Positions 46,601 through 54,519 of a DNA stretch of 61,610 bases are shown piece by piece. A program made the position numbers and the translations under genes. The notes beneath the pieces were generated by a model, which had not been told where the DNA came from, did not search any database, and was given only the letters and a program-made list of their open reading frames with translations. Positions within the stretch are counted from its first letter, which is position 1, and each line of letters starts with the position of its first letter. Location of the stretch: contig JAFWAX010000012.1 of NCBI GenBank assembly GCA_017507385.1, positions 1 to 61,610 of the forward strand, written 5' to 3'. The stretch comes from Bacteroidaceae bacterium. GTDB taxonomy: Bacteria; Bacteroidota; Bacteroidia; Bacteroidales; Bacteroidaceae.

Positions 46601-48129
46601 TCAAGTTGAATGTCTTTGTGTGGAGTGTCTGCATAAGTAATGTTGGCATGGGATTTTAGGTTCTCGTCATCGATGTCAACCGTGCTTTTCATGCCAGTTG
46701 AATGGCTTTGTACATCTATGCTGATGTTGTGATAAGTGTAATCATTGTAGGCTATGTTGTGGATTTTTCCTGAAGCCTTAGCCGTGGGCAATGTGTGTGA
46801 AGAAGCCGTGTTGTATGTAACATCAAAGTTGAAAGATGCTATTCCCAATCGCTTGTCGTTCAGTATCTTGCCAATGTGCAAGCTGTCTCCTGATATGATG
46901 CCGGATAGGGTCTTGTCCGTATCGTATATGATGTCGTATTCTGCCGAACCGATGGCGGTTTTGAAATGTCCGTCAGAGAGTAATTCTTTAGTGGAATTGT
47001 ATTTGATGTGTCCGGAGTATGTGAAGTCTTTGATATGATGGATTAGACTGTCTTCGTAATTGGGAATGAAGATGTTTGCTATGTTGGGAATTTCTTCGTC
47101 TTTAAGATTGAAATATGATATGTGAGAATCGATTTCTCTAAGTTTTTCATTGGTGGGATGAGATATGTTTGCATTTGCATTGAGAGTGATGTTATTGCCA
47201 GAATGGACATTGAAGTCTGGTATTGTAATTGTCTTCTCATCTCCTTTGATGCTGAAACTGAAATGAATGGGCGTGCTGAATGATTGCAATTTCTTCTCAA
47301 TAGATGCAAGGTCGTTGGGGGTGATTGTTCCTGCGATAGGGGTGCTGTGCAATGTGAAAGTGCTGTCTTTCTCTGAATGTTGGAAATCGACAATTAAAGA
47401 GTCTGTAGCTATGTGAGAATGGGGGAGTGATATGCTGAAATCGGTAAGGTGAGCTTGCTGGTTGTTCACTATTAGCTTAAAATGCGTGTCATGAAGGGAC
47501 AGACCTGAATTGAGTTCGCTGGCTTGCAGACGACGTACTGAAATGTTGAGAGAGTCTTTTGTGAAGCTGCGCAAAGCGATGTTCATGCCGCAATCATTCA
47601 GGTGTATGTGATTGACGTCTATAGCGTTAGGATGTGTTTTCTCCGATTTTATGTCATAACTGATGTCTGCATGGCGAATGATGAAAGAGCCAATTCGCAG
47701 GTTGATAGGGGTGGATTGGTCTTCCTGCTCGCTGGTGAAAGCATCGATGAGGAACTGGTAGTTGGGGGCACTTTCTGTGGTTTGTTTATAGAGGGTTGCA
47801 TGAGTGCCGAATAGCTGCGCTGTTCCTATGTCTATTTTTCCAGAAAATAATGCAAAGAGATTGATGCTGGCGGACACTCGTGCTATGCTTGCCATAGGCT
47901 TTCCGTCTGGTTCGTAAATAGCCATGTCGTTGACGATTATACGATTGAGAAAACCTAAATTGATGCTTCCAATCTTTACTTGGGTCTTTAACTCGCTGGA
48001 AAGTATATTAGCAGTCCATTTTGCCAAATTATTCTGCATAAATGGCAAACTGAATAAAAGGACAATGGCTGCATAGGTTGCGACAATTGTCCCTGTAATG
48101 TTTACTAATATTTTTTCGAGTTTTTTCAA
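43624..48129 (-). CDS. tamB: Translocation and assembly module protein TamB
   Basis: A 1501-residue AsmA-like bridging protein. One N-terminal transmembrane helix (about 12-32, NITGTIVATYAAIVLLFSLPF) is followed by a very long beta-helical region rich in alternating strands. The C-terminal TamB/DUF490 domain carries GSFIEFRDRDSLQ-like strands, QPGSLVEFNGNPFDANIHL and the closing WRHDFESIRKRIKTKKKK. TamB spans the periplasm and is thought to guide phospholipids or outer-membrane proteins with TamA/TamL. The partner gene lies beyond the esterase (1.3 kb). The longest gene in the window. Confidence 0.92.
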   Translation of the reverse strand: MKKLEKILVNITGTIVATYAAIVLLFSLPFMQNNLAKWTANILSSELKTQVKIGSINLGFLNRIIVNDMAIYEPDGKPMASIARVSASINLFALFSGKIDIGTAQLFGTHATLYKQTTESAPNYQFLIDAFTSEQEDQSTPINLRIGSFIIRHADISYDIKSEKTHPNAIDVNHIHLNDCGMNIALRSFTKDSLNISVRRLQASELNSGLSLHDTHFKLIVNNQQAHLTDFSISLPHSHIATDSLIVDFQHSEKDSTFTLHSTPIAGTITPNDLASIEKKLQSFSTPIHFSFSIKGDEKTITIPDFNVHSGNNITLNANANISHPTNEKLREIDSHISYFNLKDEEIPNIANIFIPNYEDSLIHHIKDFTYSGHIKYNSTKELLSDGHFKTAIGSAEYDIIYDTDKTLSGIISGDSLHIGKILNDKRLGIASFNFDVTYNTASSHTLPTAKASGKIHNIAYNDYTYHNISIDVQSHSTGMKSTVDIDDENLKSHANITYADTPHKDIQLDLSLDKIHFGNLNLVKTDKEEELSMKAIAQLKGKDFKHLYGNIELSNINLQTKEENYPLKDIIINAQKQEDETSLYSIDSEILTASIEGHASLADIVANFTNQLSHHLPILIKKQNIPATDFAYEISIKDAPVLHHFTDTKFALTKPVRVFGNLSSDNEQMSLNIDAPSISYNEKDYDNIALVCNTTSDNMNVHAIAATYKISNDDDIPSSSTKLDLTADIHNNVIYSDMYINTTGWNNITMQLLPVIQFSDSLGNTKTDIVLRKSNAVINDTTWTISPSRISLYQKSLECDQVMFANDNANSFLSIDGRASESPSDSLVATLKNLEIKYLLTLVNFHVVRFAGKASGQAFFNNIISGGTPNIHANLSVEDLSIQEGPLGNANITAKWDEEIEGISVEGRIVDLYRVPDALTGKEKNITGITTVNGWVSPARNDIQINVGTHNTNASFIHGFLGGIFKEVNGHVTGPISIIGPLNDVNIVGDAVPNMNLRLRATNVPYHIEGDTLHLRPYLFDFKNISIYDRFGHRSNLNGKVTHRNMKNFEYNFHVDLDELLAYDEHEFNSDKFLATVFADGTLTVSGSDGHPLYVNANVTPTRGSVFAYDAATPDAITGNSFIEFRDRDSLQTLHPDKGYMYSSTKKETEKDSLAIVKEAKKNYNSDIYINFDINLTPDCEVKLRMDNIEDGYMRTFGNAKLTAQWYNKGTFQLFGNYNINSGFYRLYLQDIIFRDLALQPGSLVEFNGNPFDANIHLICHHTINSVPLSDLTSTTAFTQNNKVKVIGILDITGKLGNMDFKFDMNIPNVSEEVRQLVRSMINSEEEMNTQMIYLLGLGRFYPNEYARNNGGNNSGQAMNSLLSSTLSGQINQMLSSMIGNDTNWNFGSSLTTGEKGWDDLDVEGLLEGKLFDDRLLINGAFGYRDNALTNQGNFIGDFEVKWRMSQNGNLYLRAYNQTNDRYFTKATLNTQGIGLSWRHDFESIRKRIKTKKKKNEASH

Positions 48130-48200
48130 GTAATTCTTATATCTTAATATATATAGAAGGATTAATTCTGCGTCGTGATGAATTGCTTGGAATTTAATGG

Positions 48201-48692
48201 TTAAAGTTCCATCTTCCGTTTGAAGTCAATCATCTTGATTGCAGTAATGGCGCATTCGTCGCCTTTGTTGCCCATGGCTCCACCTGCTCTGTCTTCTGCT
48301 TGCTGCATGTCAAGTGTTGTGATGAGTCCGTAAATGACGGGCTTTTCTTGAGTGGCATTTAGGTGCGCTAATCCGTAAGTGGTTCCTTGGCAGATGTAGC
48401 GGTCATGCGGAGTGTCTCCTCTAATGACACAGCCGATGGCGATAACTGCATCTACTTCTTTTTTCAGCATTTGGGATGCTCCGTAGATGAGTTCAAAGCT
48501 GCCGGGCACTGTCATGACAGGTATGTCGGAAGGCTTTACGCCGTGTTTCACGAGCGTTTCCTTTGCACCGTCGAGTAGTGAAGCTGTGATGTTTTCGTTC
48601 CATTCTGCCACAACGATGCCAATCTTCATGCCTGTTGCGTTTGGAACGGAGTTGATGTCGTAGTCGGAGAGATTGTGATTTTTTGTTGCCAT
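48201..48692 (-). CDS. ribH: 6,7-dimethyl-8-ribityllumazine synthase
   Basis: The 163-residue RibH condenses 5-amino-6-ribitylaminouracil with dihydroxybutanone phosphate in riboflavin synthesis. Conserved pieces are the substrate-binding WNENIT (31-36), VPGSFEL (62-68), [13 protein letters not shown] with catalytic His96, and the [14 protein letters not shown]-like [16 protein letters not shown]. An inverted repeat (48707-48774) separates it from the upstream TPR gene. No FMN riboswitch is evident. Confidence 0.97.
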   Translation of the reverse strand: MATKNHNLSDYDINSVPNATGMKIGIVVAEWNENITASLLDGAKETLVKHGVKPSDIPVMTVPGSFELIYGASQMLKKEVDAVIAIGCVIRGDTPHDRYICQGTTYGLAHLNATQEKPVIYGLITTLDMQQAEDRAGGAMGNKGDECAITAIKMIDFKRKMEL

Positions 48693-48706
48693 AGTGGTAT
48701 GGATAC

Positions 48707-48774
48707 AGAATGAGGAATTAGGACTTGTCGCCAGACGTCTTCATTGCGTTGGTTCATTCCTAATTCCTCATTCT
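48707..48774. repeat. 17-bp perfect inverted repeat upstream of ribH
   Basis: AGAATGAGGAATTAGGA (48707-48723) and TCCTAATTCCTCATTCT (48758-48774) flank a 34-bp loop. It fills the gap between the TPR gene stop and the ribH start on the minus strand. No U-run follows, so it may be a terminator relic, an mRNA hairpin or a small mobile repeat. Confidence 0.6.
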
Positions 48775-48797
48775 TTGTTTTTATTGGTTGTCTCTAT

Positions 48798-49472
48798 TTA
48801 TTTTGTTGCACGTTCGATGTATTTGTCAATATCCTGCGAAATAGGGCTGCGGAAATAAACATTCTTGATTTTGTTGTAAAGCTCAACAGCCTTATCGTTC
48901 TGATTCATTGATTCATACACTTGACCAGCCTGAAGAAGGAATACAGGGCTGACAGCATCGTTGTCTGCCTTGTTTGCGGCTTCAAGCAGAGTCTTGATGC
49001 CTTTCTCGTTGTCGCCTTTTTGGATGTAAAGGTTTCCAAGAGCTGCAATGGCTGCTGGAGATACGATGTCATCATCTTGTACAGAGAAGTCTTCGAGGAA
49101 CTTGATAGCTTCATCTACGCTGTCAACCTTTGCGTAAGACAATCCTGCGTAGAGTTTTGCGATGTTTGCAGTTTTTGTTCCGCTATACTCGTTGATGATT
49201 CTGATGAAGCCAAAGCTGTTGCCATCGCCGTTGAGCGCTTGTTCGTACTGCTCCTGAGCAAATGCAACCTGAGCAATTGCAATCGCTTTCTGTGCTTCAA
49301 CTTCTTTTTCTGCCATCAGGTTCTTGTAGATATAAAAACCTGTAACAACTACGATGACAACGCCAAGGATGGCAGCAATTTTTTTCCAGTTCTTCTCAAT
49401 GAAAGCCTCGCTCTTGTTAAGCTGTACGTCAAGTGCGATTGGCTCGTCAATTTTTTGTTCTTTCTTTGCCAT
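48798..49472 (-). CDS. TPR protein with one N-terminal membrane helix (YfgM-like)
   Basis: A 224-residue protein with a short cytosolic N-terminus, a transmembrane helix at about 30-50 (IAAILGVVIVVVTGFYIYKNL), then TPR repeats facing the periplasm, such as AKLYAGLSYAKVDSVDEAIKFLEDF and AALGNLYIQKGDNEKGIKTLLEAAN. The layout matches YfgM/TPR_21 proteins, ancillary to the SecYEG translocon and chaperones in proteobacteria. The same role here is inference. A TAATTTTG box at 49512-49519 may be its -7 element. Confidence 0.85.
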   Translation of the reverse strand: MAKKEQKIDEPIALDVQLNKSEAFIEKNWKKIAAILGVVIVVVTGFYIYKNLMAEKEVEAQKAIAIAQVAFAQEQYEQALNGDGNSFGFIRIINEYSGTKTANIAKLYAGLSYAKVDSVDEAIKFLEDFSVQDDDIVSPAAIAALGNLYIQKGDNEKGIKTLLEAANKADNDAVSPVFLLQAGQVYESMNQNDKAVELYNKIKNVYFRSPISQDIDKYIERATK

Positions 49473-49686
49473 GATATGTTTATTGTTTTTTTTACTTTAA
49501 CAAAAATCATGCAAAATTAATACATTTTCCTTTAATATTAAAAGTTTTTAGGAAAAATCTTTGAGTGGATTCTTACTTTTCTTCTTATCGATGTTTTTGA
49601 TTTGTCAAAAGAAAGACGGTCAGCATCATGGAACGGAGGGGAATTTTTCGGAAAGGTCAACAAGAATTCATTTTGGCAAGTGTCAA

Positions 49687-49772
49687 GCCGCTCCTCCGTA
49701 TCGTAATCGTGTTATATCGCGCAGCGTAATTACGTCGCGCCTTGCAATGTAATTGCGATACAGGGCGTAGCC
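49687..49772. repeat. 23-bp-period array, AGGGTGT class, degenerate (4 units)
   Basis: Units at 49687-49703, 49710-49726, 49733-49749 and 49756-49772 have 6-bp spacers TAATCG, TAATTA and TAATTG. The last unit CGATACAGGGCGTAGCC keeps the class core, and the others are more diverged. It lies 119 bp before the array at 49891-49953, not in register with it. The 49473-49974 gap holds only these arrays and a possible promoter. Confidence 0.65.
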
Positions 49773-49890
49773 TAATGAAAAGTCTGCTTGCGTGAAAAAC
49801 AATAGCCTTTGTTGCGTGAACTTGATTGTATGCCTTTGTTGCAGAAAGCTGCGCATCCCATTGAAAAATGCTTCTTATGGAACCCAAAAA

Positions 49891-49953
49891 CGATGTGCCC
49901 CACACCGATTTGTCGTTGTGGGGCACATCAAGTTGTCGTTGTGGGGCACATCG
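49891..49953. repeat. 23-bp-period array, GTGCCCCAC class (3 units)
   Basis: Units CGATGTGCCCCACACCG (49891-49907), CGTTGTGGGGCACATCA (49914-49930) and CGTTGTGGGGCACATCG (49937-49953) have spacers ATTTGT and AGTTGT. The first unit is inverted relative to the other two, as at 39888. It ends 22 bp before the GH127 stop codon. Confidence 0.9.
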
Positions 49954-49974
49954 TTTTCACGATGCTACCTGTCT

Positions 49975-52900
49975 TTATTTATTTACGGTCTTTCTTGCTT
50001 CTGTGAGTCGTTTGAAAGCCTTTTCAATCAGGTCGTGTGTGCCTGAACCATCGTTAACATACTGTACCACCATGTCTGCATAATTGATGGCTTCTCTCAA
50101 TTCGGTTGTCTTGTTCGGTATGTTCTCTTTGGAATCAGTTAGCAAAGGAAGCAGCTCGTTGAGGTCTTCTGGCTCGGCGAGGTTGCCTGGACGCATGGTG
50201 TTGATGGCAACATTGAGCGCCGATGTGGCTGCGTTGATTTCCTCTTGTGTGAGTTCCTTTTTAGACTTTGCTTCCACTTTCTTTGCAATTTCCATCTGCT
50301 GGAGCAGGCGAGCGTAGCCATTAGGTGCCCATGGTGAGAACGCCGGCACTTTTACAGCGAGGGCATTCCATGCGTTCTGATTTTCTACACGTTCTTCTGC
50401 CACTTGCAATGCCTGTTCGAGGTTGGTCTTGTCTATTCCCTTCTTGCTCTTCTTCTTGGCTCCGCTTTCGATGTTGAGACGAAGGTAGTGAGTAGAGCGG
50501 TCGGTCTGGTAATAGTCTGGTGTGAACGTGATGACAGAAGCGTCTGGCTTTTCAAGCTGCAGCGTGTACAGTTTGCCGTTAGTGCCGTCGTCTACTGTTG
50601 CAGCAACAGGCTGAAGCTCATTCAGAGCGGAAGAAAGGGTGATGTCGGCATCTTTCCATTCTTTCACGTCAGATGTTGCCATGGCGAGCGGACCGTACAT
50701 GATGGTGCCAACCCATTGAGGGTCAAATGGAGTGCGTGTCTCGTTCTTTCCTGTTGCAGCAAGGTCCATCTTGTCTGGTCCCCAATTGATGTGCTTTGTG
50801 AAAGGCATGGCCACTTCAATCTTGTCGCCATCTTTCCAGTCTCTTGAAGGGATTTCCACATAGCTGCATGGCTGGTAATCTTTTGCAATAGATTTTCCAT
50901 TCAGCTTCACGTCAAATCCCTTTGTTGCCCAATAAGGAACACGGAGCTTCAACGTGAAGTTGGCATTCTTGCTTGCGTCTGTCTTTTTGACGGTTATCAC
51001 GCTGCTTTCTGCTGGCCATTCGCAGGACTGTTCGATGGTGATGCCTTTGTCTTTCCATGTTGCAAGTGTTGGAAGGTAGAGGGCTATCCACATGGTGTTG
51101 TCGCTGACGAAATAGGCAGCTTCCTGATACTTCACATGGTTTTCCGAGCCGGTACCGCCACAGCATGTGCTTTGAGGCGTGTTGTTGCCATAAGGCTTGA
51201 TAGCGTTCATGCCTACTGCATATTGATAGGTGACACCCCAGCGGCGAGGATGGACGGAGCCTACAATCTGGTTGTAGAGAATGCGCTCATAGTAGTCCAT
51301 GTATGCAGCGTTGTCAGGGTCGAAGCAGTTCAGGTCTTTGGTGAGTTTGGCAAGGTTGTATGCGCAGCATGTCTCGTTGATGTCTGGATTTGGATACATG
51401 TTGCGGTTGCGGTCGCTCATCACGCTTGTATTCATTGACAGAATCTGTGAATAAGGCTGACGGAACATCTCTCCATTTCCTACGCCACCCATAGCATACG
51501 CATAGCGTCCCTGTACAAGGCTCCAGAAGTTGTAGGCAAGGTTGTAGTAATAAGGATTTCCGTTGCTGATATATGAACGCAATGCTCCGACAATCATAGG
51601 GATGTGCTGGTTTGCGTGACGTGTGCGAATGTCGTCGATGTTCTTTGCTACAGGATTGAAGAATGCTGGAGAGTCGAAGCAGTTTGCAGCTTCAATCAGG
51701 CGCGCTTTTTCTGTTGGGTCGCTTACCATTTCAGAAAGACGTGCCAGAGATTCTGCCATTCCGCCCACTTCGCCTGCAATATACATGTTCCACATTTCGT
51801 AACGGTTTCCTGGCTTTGCCTGGCGCTCAGCCTTGTCTCCGTCTGATTTTACAAATGTGCGGTAATGCATACGGTTCCATACCCAAAGACCCATGTCTTT
51901 AGCAATGAGGAGGGCTTTATCTGCGATTTCCTTTTCATCGATATTGTTTGCGATGTCAATGAGTCCAGCCAGCTGCTTGTGGATGGTATAGTAAGGTGCC
52001 CAAACCCATTCCTCATTATTGTACGCGCGATAGCATTCAATCAGGGCAGGGTGAGCGGCAGGGATGGCATTCAGATAGCCATATCCATACTTCTTGTAAT
52101 CTTTCTTGTATTCATTGAATGCAGCCCAGTTTCCTTTCATGGCCTTCAACTCTTCCTCTGGAGCGTAGTCGCGGGCCTCCCAGTAGCGATTGAGCGTGCT
52201 GTCCCAAACGAAGGTACGTTCCTGGCATTCGCGCAATTCATTTACCATGCGGCGGATTCTTTCTCGCAGCTCATTCTTTTCTTGAGTCAAGTTGGCTTCA
52301 GGAGATGAGCATGAGGCGAATGCAAAAGCAAGTGCACTCATGTAGTGACCAGAGCCATGTCCCTTCAGCTTTGTTGTAGGTGAATCCCAGCCGTTTGCGG
52401 TTCTGTATCCTTCAGTTGGCAATCCATAGGTGTCTCTGTAATTGTAAAGCTGCTGACTGATGTCCCATGAGAGAATGGTTTTAATGGCAAGCATTTTGTT
52501 ATTTGATAACCTATTGTCGCTCATTACGTAAACATCGCTCAATGGAAGTGGTTGTGCAATAGCTTTTGGAGAAGGTATATCCCATGCTTCATCTGTTACC
52601 TTCACATTGGCAGTGATAGGATAGCCGTTGTCTGTCGTGTTGTCTCCGATGATGAAACCATTGATGGTGTACTCCTTTCCGACAGGGTAGAGTTCTGGGG
52701 TTGACTCTTGCTGCTCAATGGAAAGCGTGTGGTTTGTCCATTTTGTCTGGCGCCATTCTTGAGAGCCATCGCTGTATGTGACATAAACCTGCCAAGGAAG
52801 GCGTGGAACACTTCCTGCTGGCACTTCAACATTAATAGGCTCAACTTTTGAAATTGAGCGTTGTTTGGACTTGGATTTAGATTTGGACGGAGCCGATAGT

Positions 52901-52995
52901 GTGGTAGCTGTCATTGACGAAAACTTAGCGGAAGCTGGCATCGCCAAACAAAAGCCGATAGCACCACAAATAATAAAGTTCAAGTTTTTCTTCAT
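49975..52995 (-). CDS. Glycoside hydrolase family 127 (beta-L-arabinofuranosidase-like), secreted
   Basis: A 1006-residue protein with signal peptide MKKNLNFIICGAIGFCLAMPASA. After an N-terminal bacterial Ig-like part (about 50-135) comes the (alpha/alpha)6 barrel of GH127/DUF1680: HGSGHYMSALAFAFA, ETCCAYNLAKLTKDL and STCCGGTGSENHVKYQE. The cysteines near residue 612 correspond to the catalytic and zinc cysteines of HypBA1-type enzymes. A helical FIVAR-like tail spans about 880-1006. The family removes terminal beta-L-arabinofuranose. The exact substrate is unknown; no SusCD pair is adjacent. A TAATTTTG box lies at 53040-53047. Confidence 0.9.
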   Translation of the reverse strand: MKKNLNFIICGAIGFCLAMPASAKFSSMTATTLSAPSKSKSKSKQRSISKVEPINVEVPAGSVPRLPWQVYVTYSDGSQEWRQTKWTNHTLSIEQQESTPELYPVGKEYTINGFIIGDNTTDNGYPITANVKVTDEAWDIPSPKAIAQPLPLSDVYVMSDNRLSNNKMLAIKTILSWDISQQLYNYRDTYGLPTEGYRTANGWDSPTTKLKGHGSGHYMSALAFAFASCSSPEANLTQEKNELRERIRRMVNELRECQERTFVWDSTLNRYWEARDYAPEEELKAMKGNWAAFNEYKKDYKKYGYGYLNAIPAAHPALIECYRAYNNEEWVWAPYYTIHKQLAGLIDIANNIDEKEIADKALLIAKDMGLWVWNRMHYRTFVKSDGDKAERQAKPGNRYEMWNMYIAGEVGGMAESLARLSEMVSDPTEKARLIEAANCFDSPAFFNPVAKNIDDIRTRHANQHIPMIVGALRSYISNGNPYYYNLAYNFWSLVQGRYAYAMGGVGNGEMFRQPYSQILSMNTSVMSDRNRNMYPNPDINETCCAYNLAKLTKDLNCFDPDNAAYMDYYERILYNQIVGSVHPRRWGVTYQYAVGMNAIKPYGNNTPQSTCCGGTGSENHVKYQEAAYFVSDNTMWIALYLPTLATWKDKGITIEQSCEWPAESSVITVKKTDASKNANFTLKLRVPYWATKGFDVKLNGKSIAKDYQPCSYVEIPSRDWKDGDKIEVAMPFTKHINWGPDKMDLAATGKNETRTPFDPQWVGTIMYGPLAMATSDVKEWKDADITLSSALNELQPVAATVDDGTNGKLYTLQLEKPDASVITFTPDYYQTDRSTHYLRLNIESGAKKKSKKGIDKTNLEQALQVAEERVENQNAWNALAVKVPAFSPWAPNGYARLLQQMEIAKKVEAKSKKELTQEEINAATSALNVAINTMRPGNLAEPEDLNELLPLLTDSKENIPNKTTELREAINYADMVVQYVNDGSGTHDLIEKAFKRLTEARKTVNK

Positions 52996-53192
52996 AGGTT
53001 AATCTAACTTATTTTAAGTGAATTCGATGTAATTTTTTTCAAAATTAAGCAATAATGTTGATATGTTCATAACGAAAATATAAAAAAATATTATTTTGCT
53101 ATTTTTAACTATGCTTTTTGGATTATTTTGCCTAAATTTGCAAAGACAAAGACGGTTTTATGGGGAAATCCCTCTAAAAGATAGGTTTTTTT

Positions 53193-53225
53193 TCTGGATG
53201 TGTGAGAGAAATAAACCTACCTTTG
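53193..53225 (+). promoter_or_regulatory. Possible promoter of the aromatic-rich protein gene
   Basis: TACCTTTG (53218-53225) is a good -7 box, and TCTG (53193-53196) stands 21 bp upstream as a weak -33 box. A second TAAATTTG box at 53133-53140 could be an alternative start. The ATG at 53268 follows. Confidence 0.45.
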
Positions 53226-53267
53226 CAAAAAGAAAAATTATGTAGAATTTAGCACAGAATGAAATTA

Positions 53268-54428
53268 ATGAAAAGACTTTTGATTTATGCATTTTTGATT
53301 CTGCCGTTGTTCTGTCACGCACAGGATGATATGTATTTTGTTTCTTCAAAGAAGGCGAAAGAGGCGGAACGCAAAGCCGTGGCTGATTTACGGGCTAAAG
53401 CGGAGTCCGTAGAAAGTCCGACTGTCGTTATATATAATGACAATAGTCGTAATGAAGATGAATATAACCGTCGATATGTGGACGGGGATGATTATCAGAT
53501 TTCAGGTGGATATTCAAGCGATTCGTTGTCTGCTGATATTGATACGGTTGATGTGGCATCAGGCTCTGCTTATGAGATGGATGACCCTGAACTTGACTAC
53601 CGTTTTTCTCGTCGCATTGTACGATTCCATAATCCACGTTCTTATGCTTTGGCAAGTCCCTATTACTGGGATTTGTATTATGTATATGGTGCTTGGGATT
53701 ACCTTTACGATCCGTATGATCCATGGTATTGGCATTATGGATGGGAATATGGTTGGTCTTGGGGACCATGGGACTGCTGGTATGGAAGTATTTGGGGATG
53801 GCATCGTCCTTATGCTTGGGCATATTGGGGATGGGGACCTTGCTGGAGCACCCCCATTTATGGCATAGTCCATCAGCGGAATACCGTTCCTCGCGAACTT
53901 AATTCATCTCGTGGGCACATGTCTGCGTCTCGCAGAATCCGTACCAGCGCAACAGGCGGAACTACTTTGGGGGCACGTACCAGCGCCGCTGCAAGAAGTT
54001 CGGCAACTGCTTCACGTAGTTCGTCTCGTGGAAGTCGCACGAACGCACAAGGTGTTCGTAGTGGCAGTTCTTATACCGATTATACCAATTCGCGTACAGG
54101 TCGCACAAGTACTACGGCCAATCGTGTTCAGCAGCAAACGGGGCAGCCAAACAATCGTCGTACGAGTGCGGCACAACGCAGTACGGCAACACGAAGCAAT
54201 TCTGCAACATCGTCAGCTCGGACAAATGACAGCCGGAGCAGTAGCCGTTCAGTAGAGTCTCGTACATACGATAATACTTCTTCTCGTACTGCTACGCGCA
54301 ATTCAACACCTGCATTCAACAGCACTCCTTCTCGCAGCTCTATAGGCGGAGGCTCGTCTATGGGCGGTGCCAGTCGTGGAGGCAGTAGTGCTGGTGGCGG
54401 TAGCCGTGGTGGAGGTGGACGTCGATAA
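53268..54428 (+). CDS. Secreted Trp/Tyr-rich then Ser/Thr/Arg-rich low-complexity protein
   Basis: A 386-residue protein. The ATG at 53268 (MKRLLIYAFLILPLFCHAQ) starts a signal peptide; one at 53259 adds three residues. It has four zones: an acidic/charged region to about 110; an aromatic block at about 125-205 in which Trp, Tyr and Gly dominate (for example WHYGWEYGWSWGPWDCWYG); a Ser/Thr/Arg/Asn-rich zone at about 210-345; and a terminal Gly/Ser tail (GGGSRGGGGRR). I recognise no domain. Similar genes occur in Bacteroidetes next to outer-membrane genes. It precedes OmpP1 by 91 bp. A surface or aggregating role is conjecture. Confidence 0.8.
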   Translation: MKRLLIYAFLILPLFCHAQDDMYFVSSKKAKEAERKAVADLRAKAESVESPTVVIYNDNSRNEDEYNRRYVDGDDYQISGGYSSDSLSADIDTVDVASGSAYEMDDPELDYRFSRRIVRFHNPRSYALASPYYWDLYYVYGAWDYLYDPYDPWYWHYGWEYGWSWGPWDCWYGSIWGWHRPYAWAYWGWGPCWSTPIYGIVHQRNTVPRELNSSRGHMSASRRIRTSATGGTTLGARTSAAARSSATASRSSSRGSRTNAQGVRSGSSYTDYTNSRTGRTSTTANRVQQQTGQPNNRRTSAAQRSTATRSNSATSSARTNDSRSSSRSVESRTYDNTSSRTATRNSTPAFNSTPSRSSIGGGSSMGGASRGGSSAGGGSRGGGGRR

Positions 54429-54519
54429 ATTGTGAGGAATCGTGATTTTTTGCAAGTTCATGTCCATTTACTAAATTGCTAATCTTTTGATAATTAAATC
54501 ATTTAATATAGTATATTGT

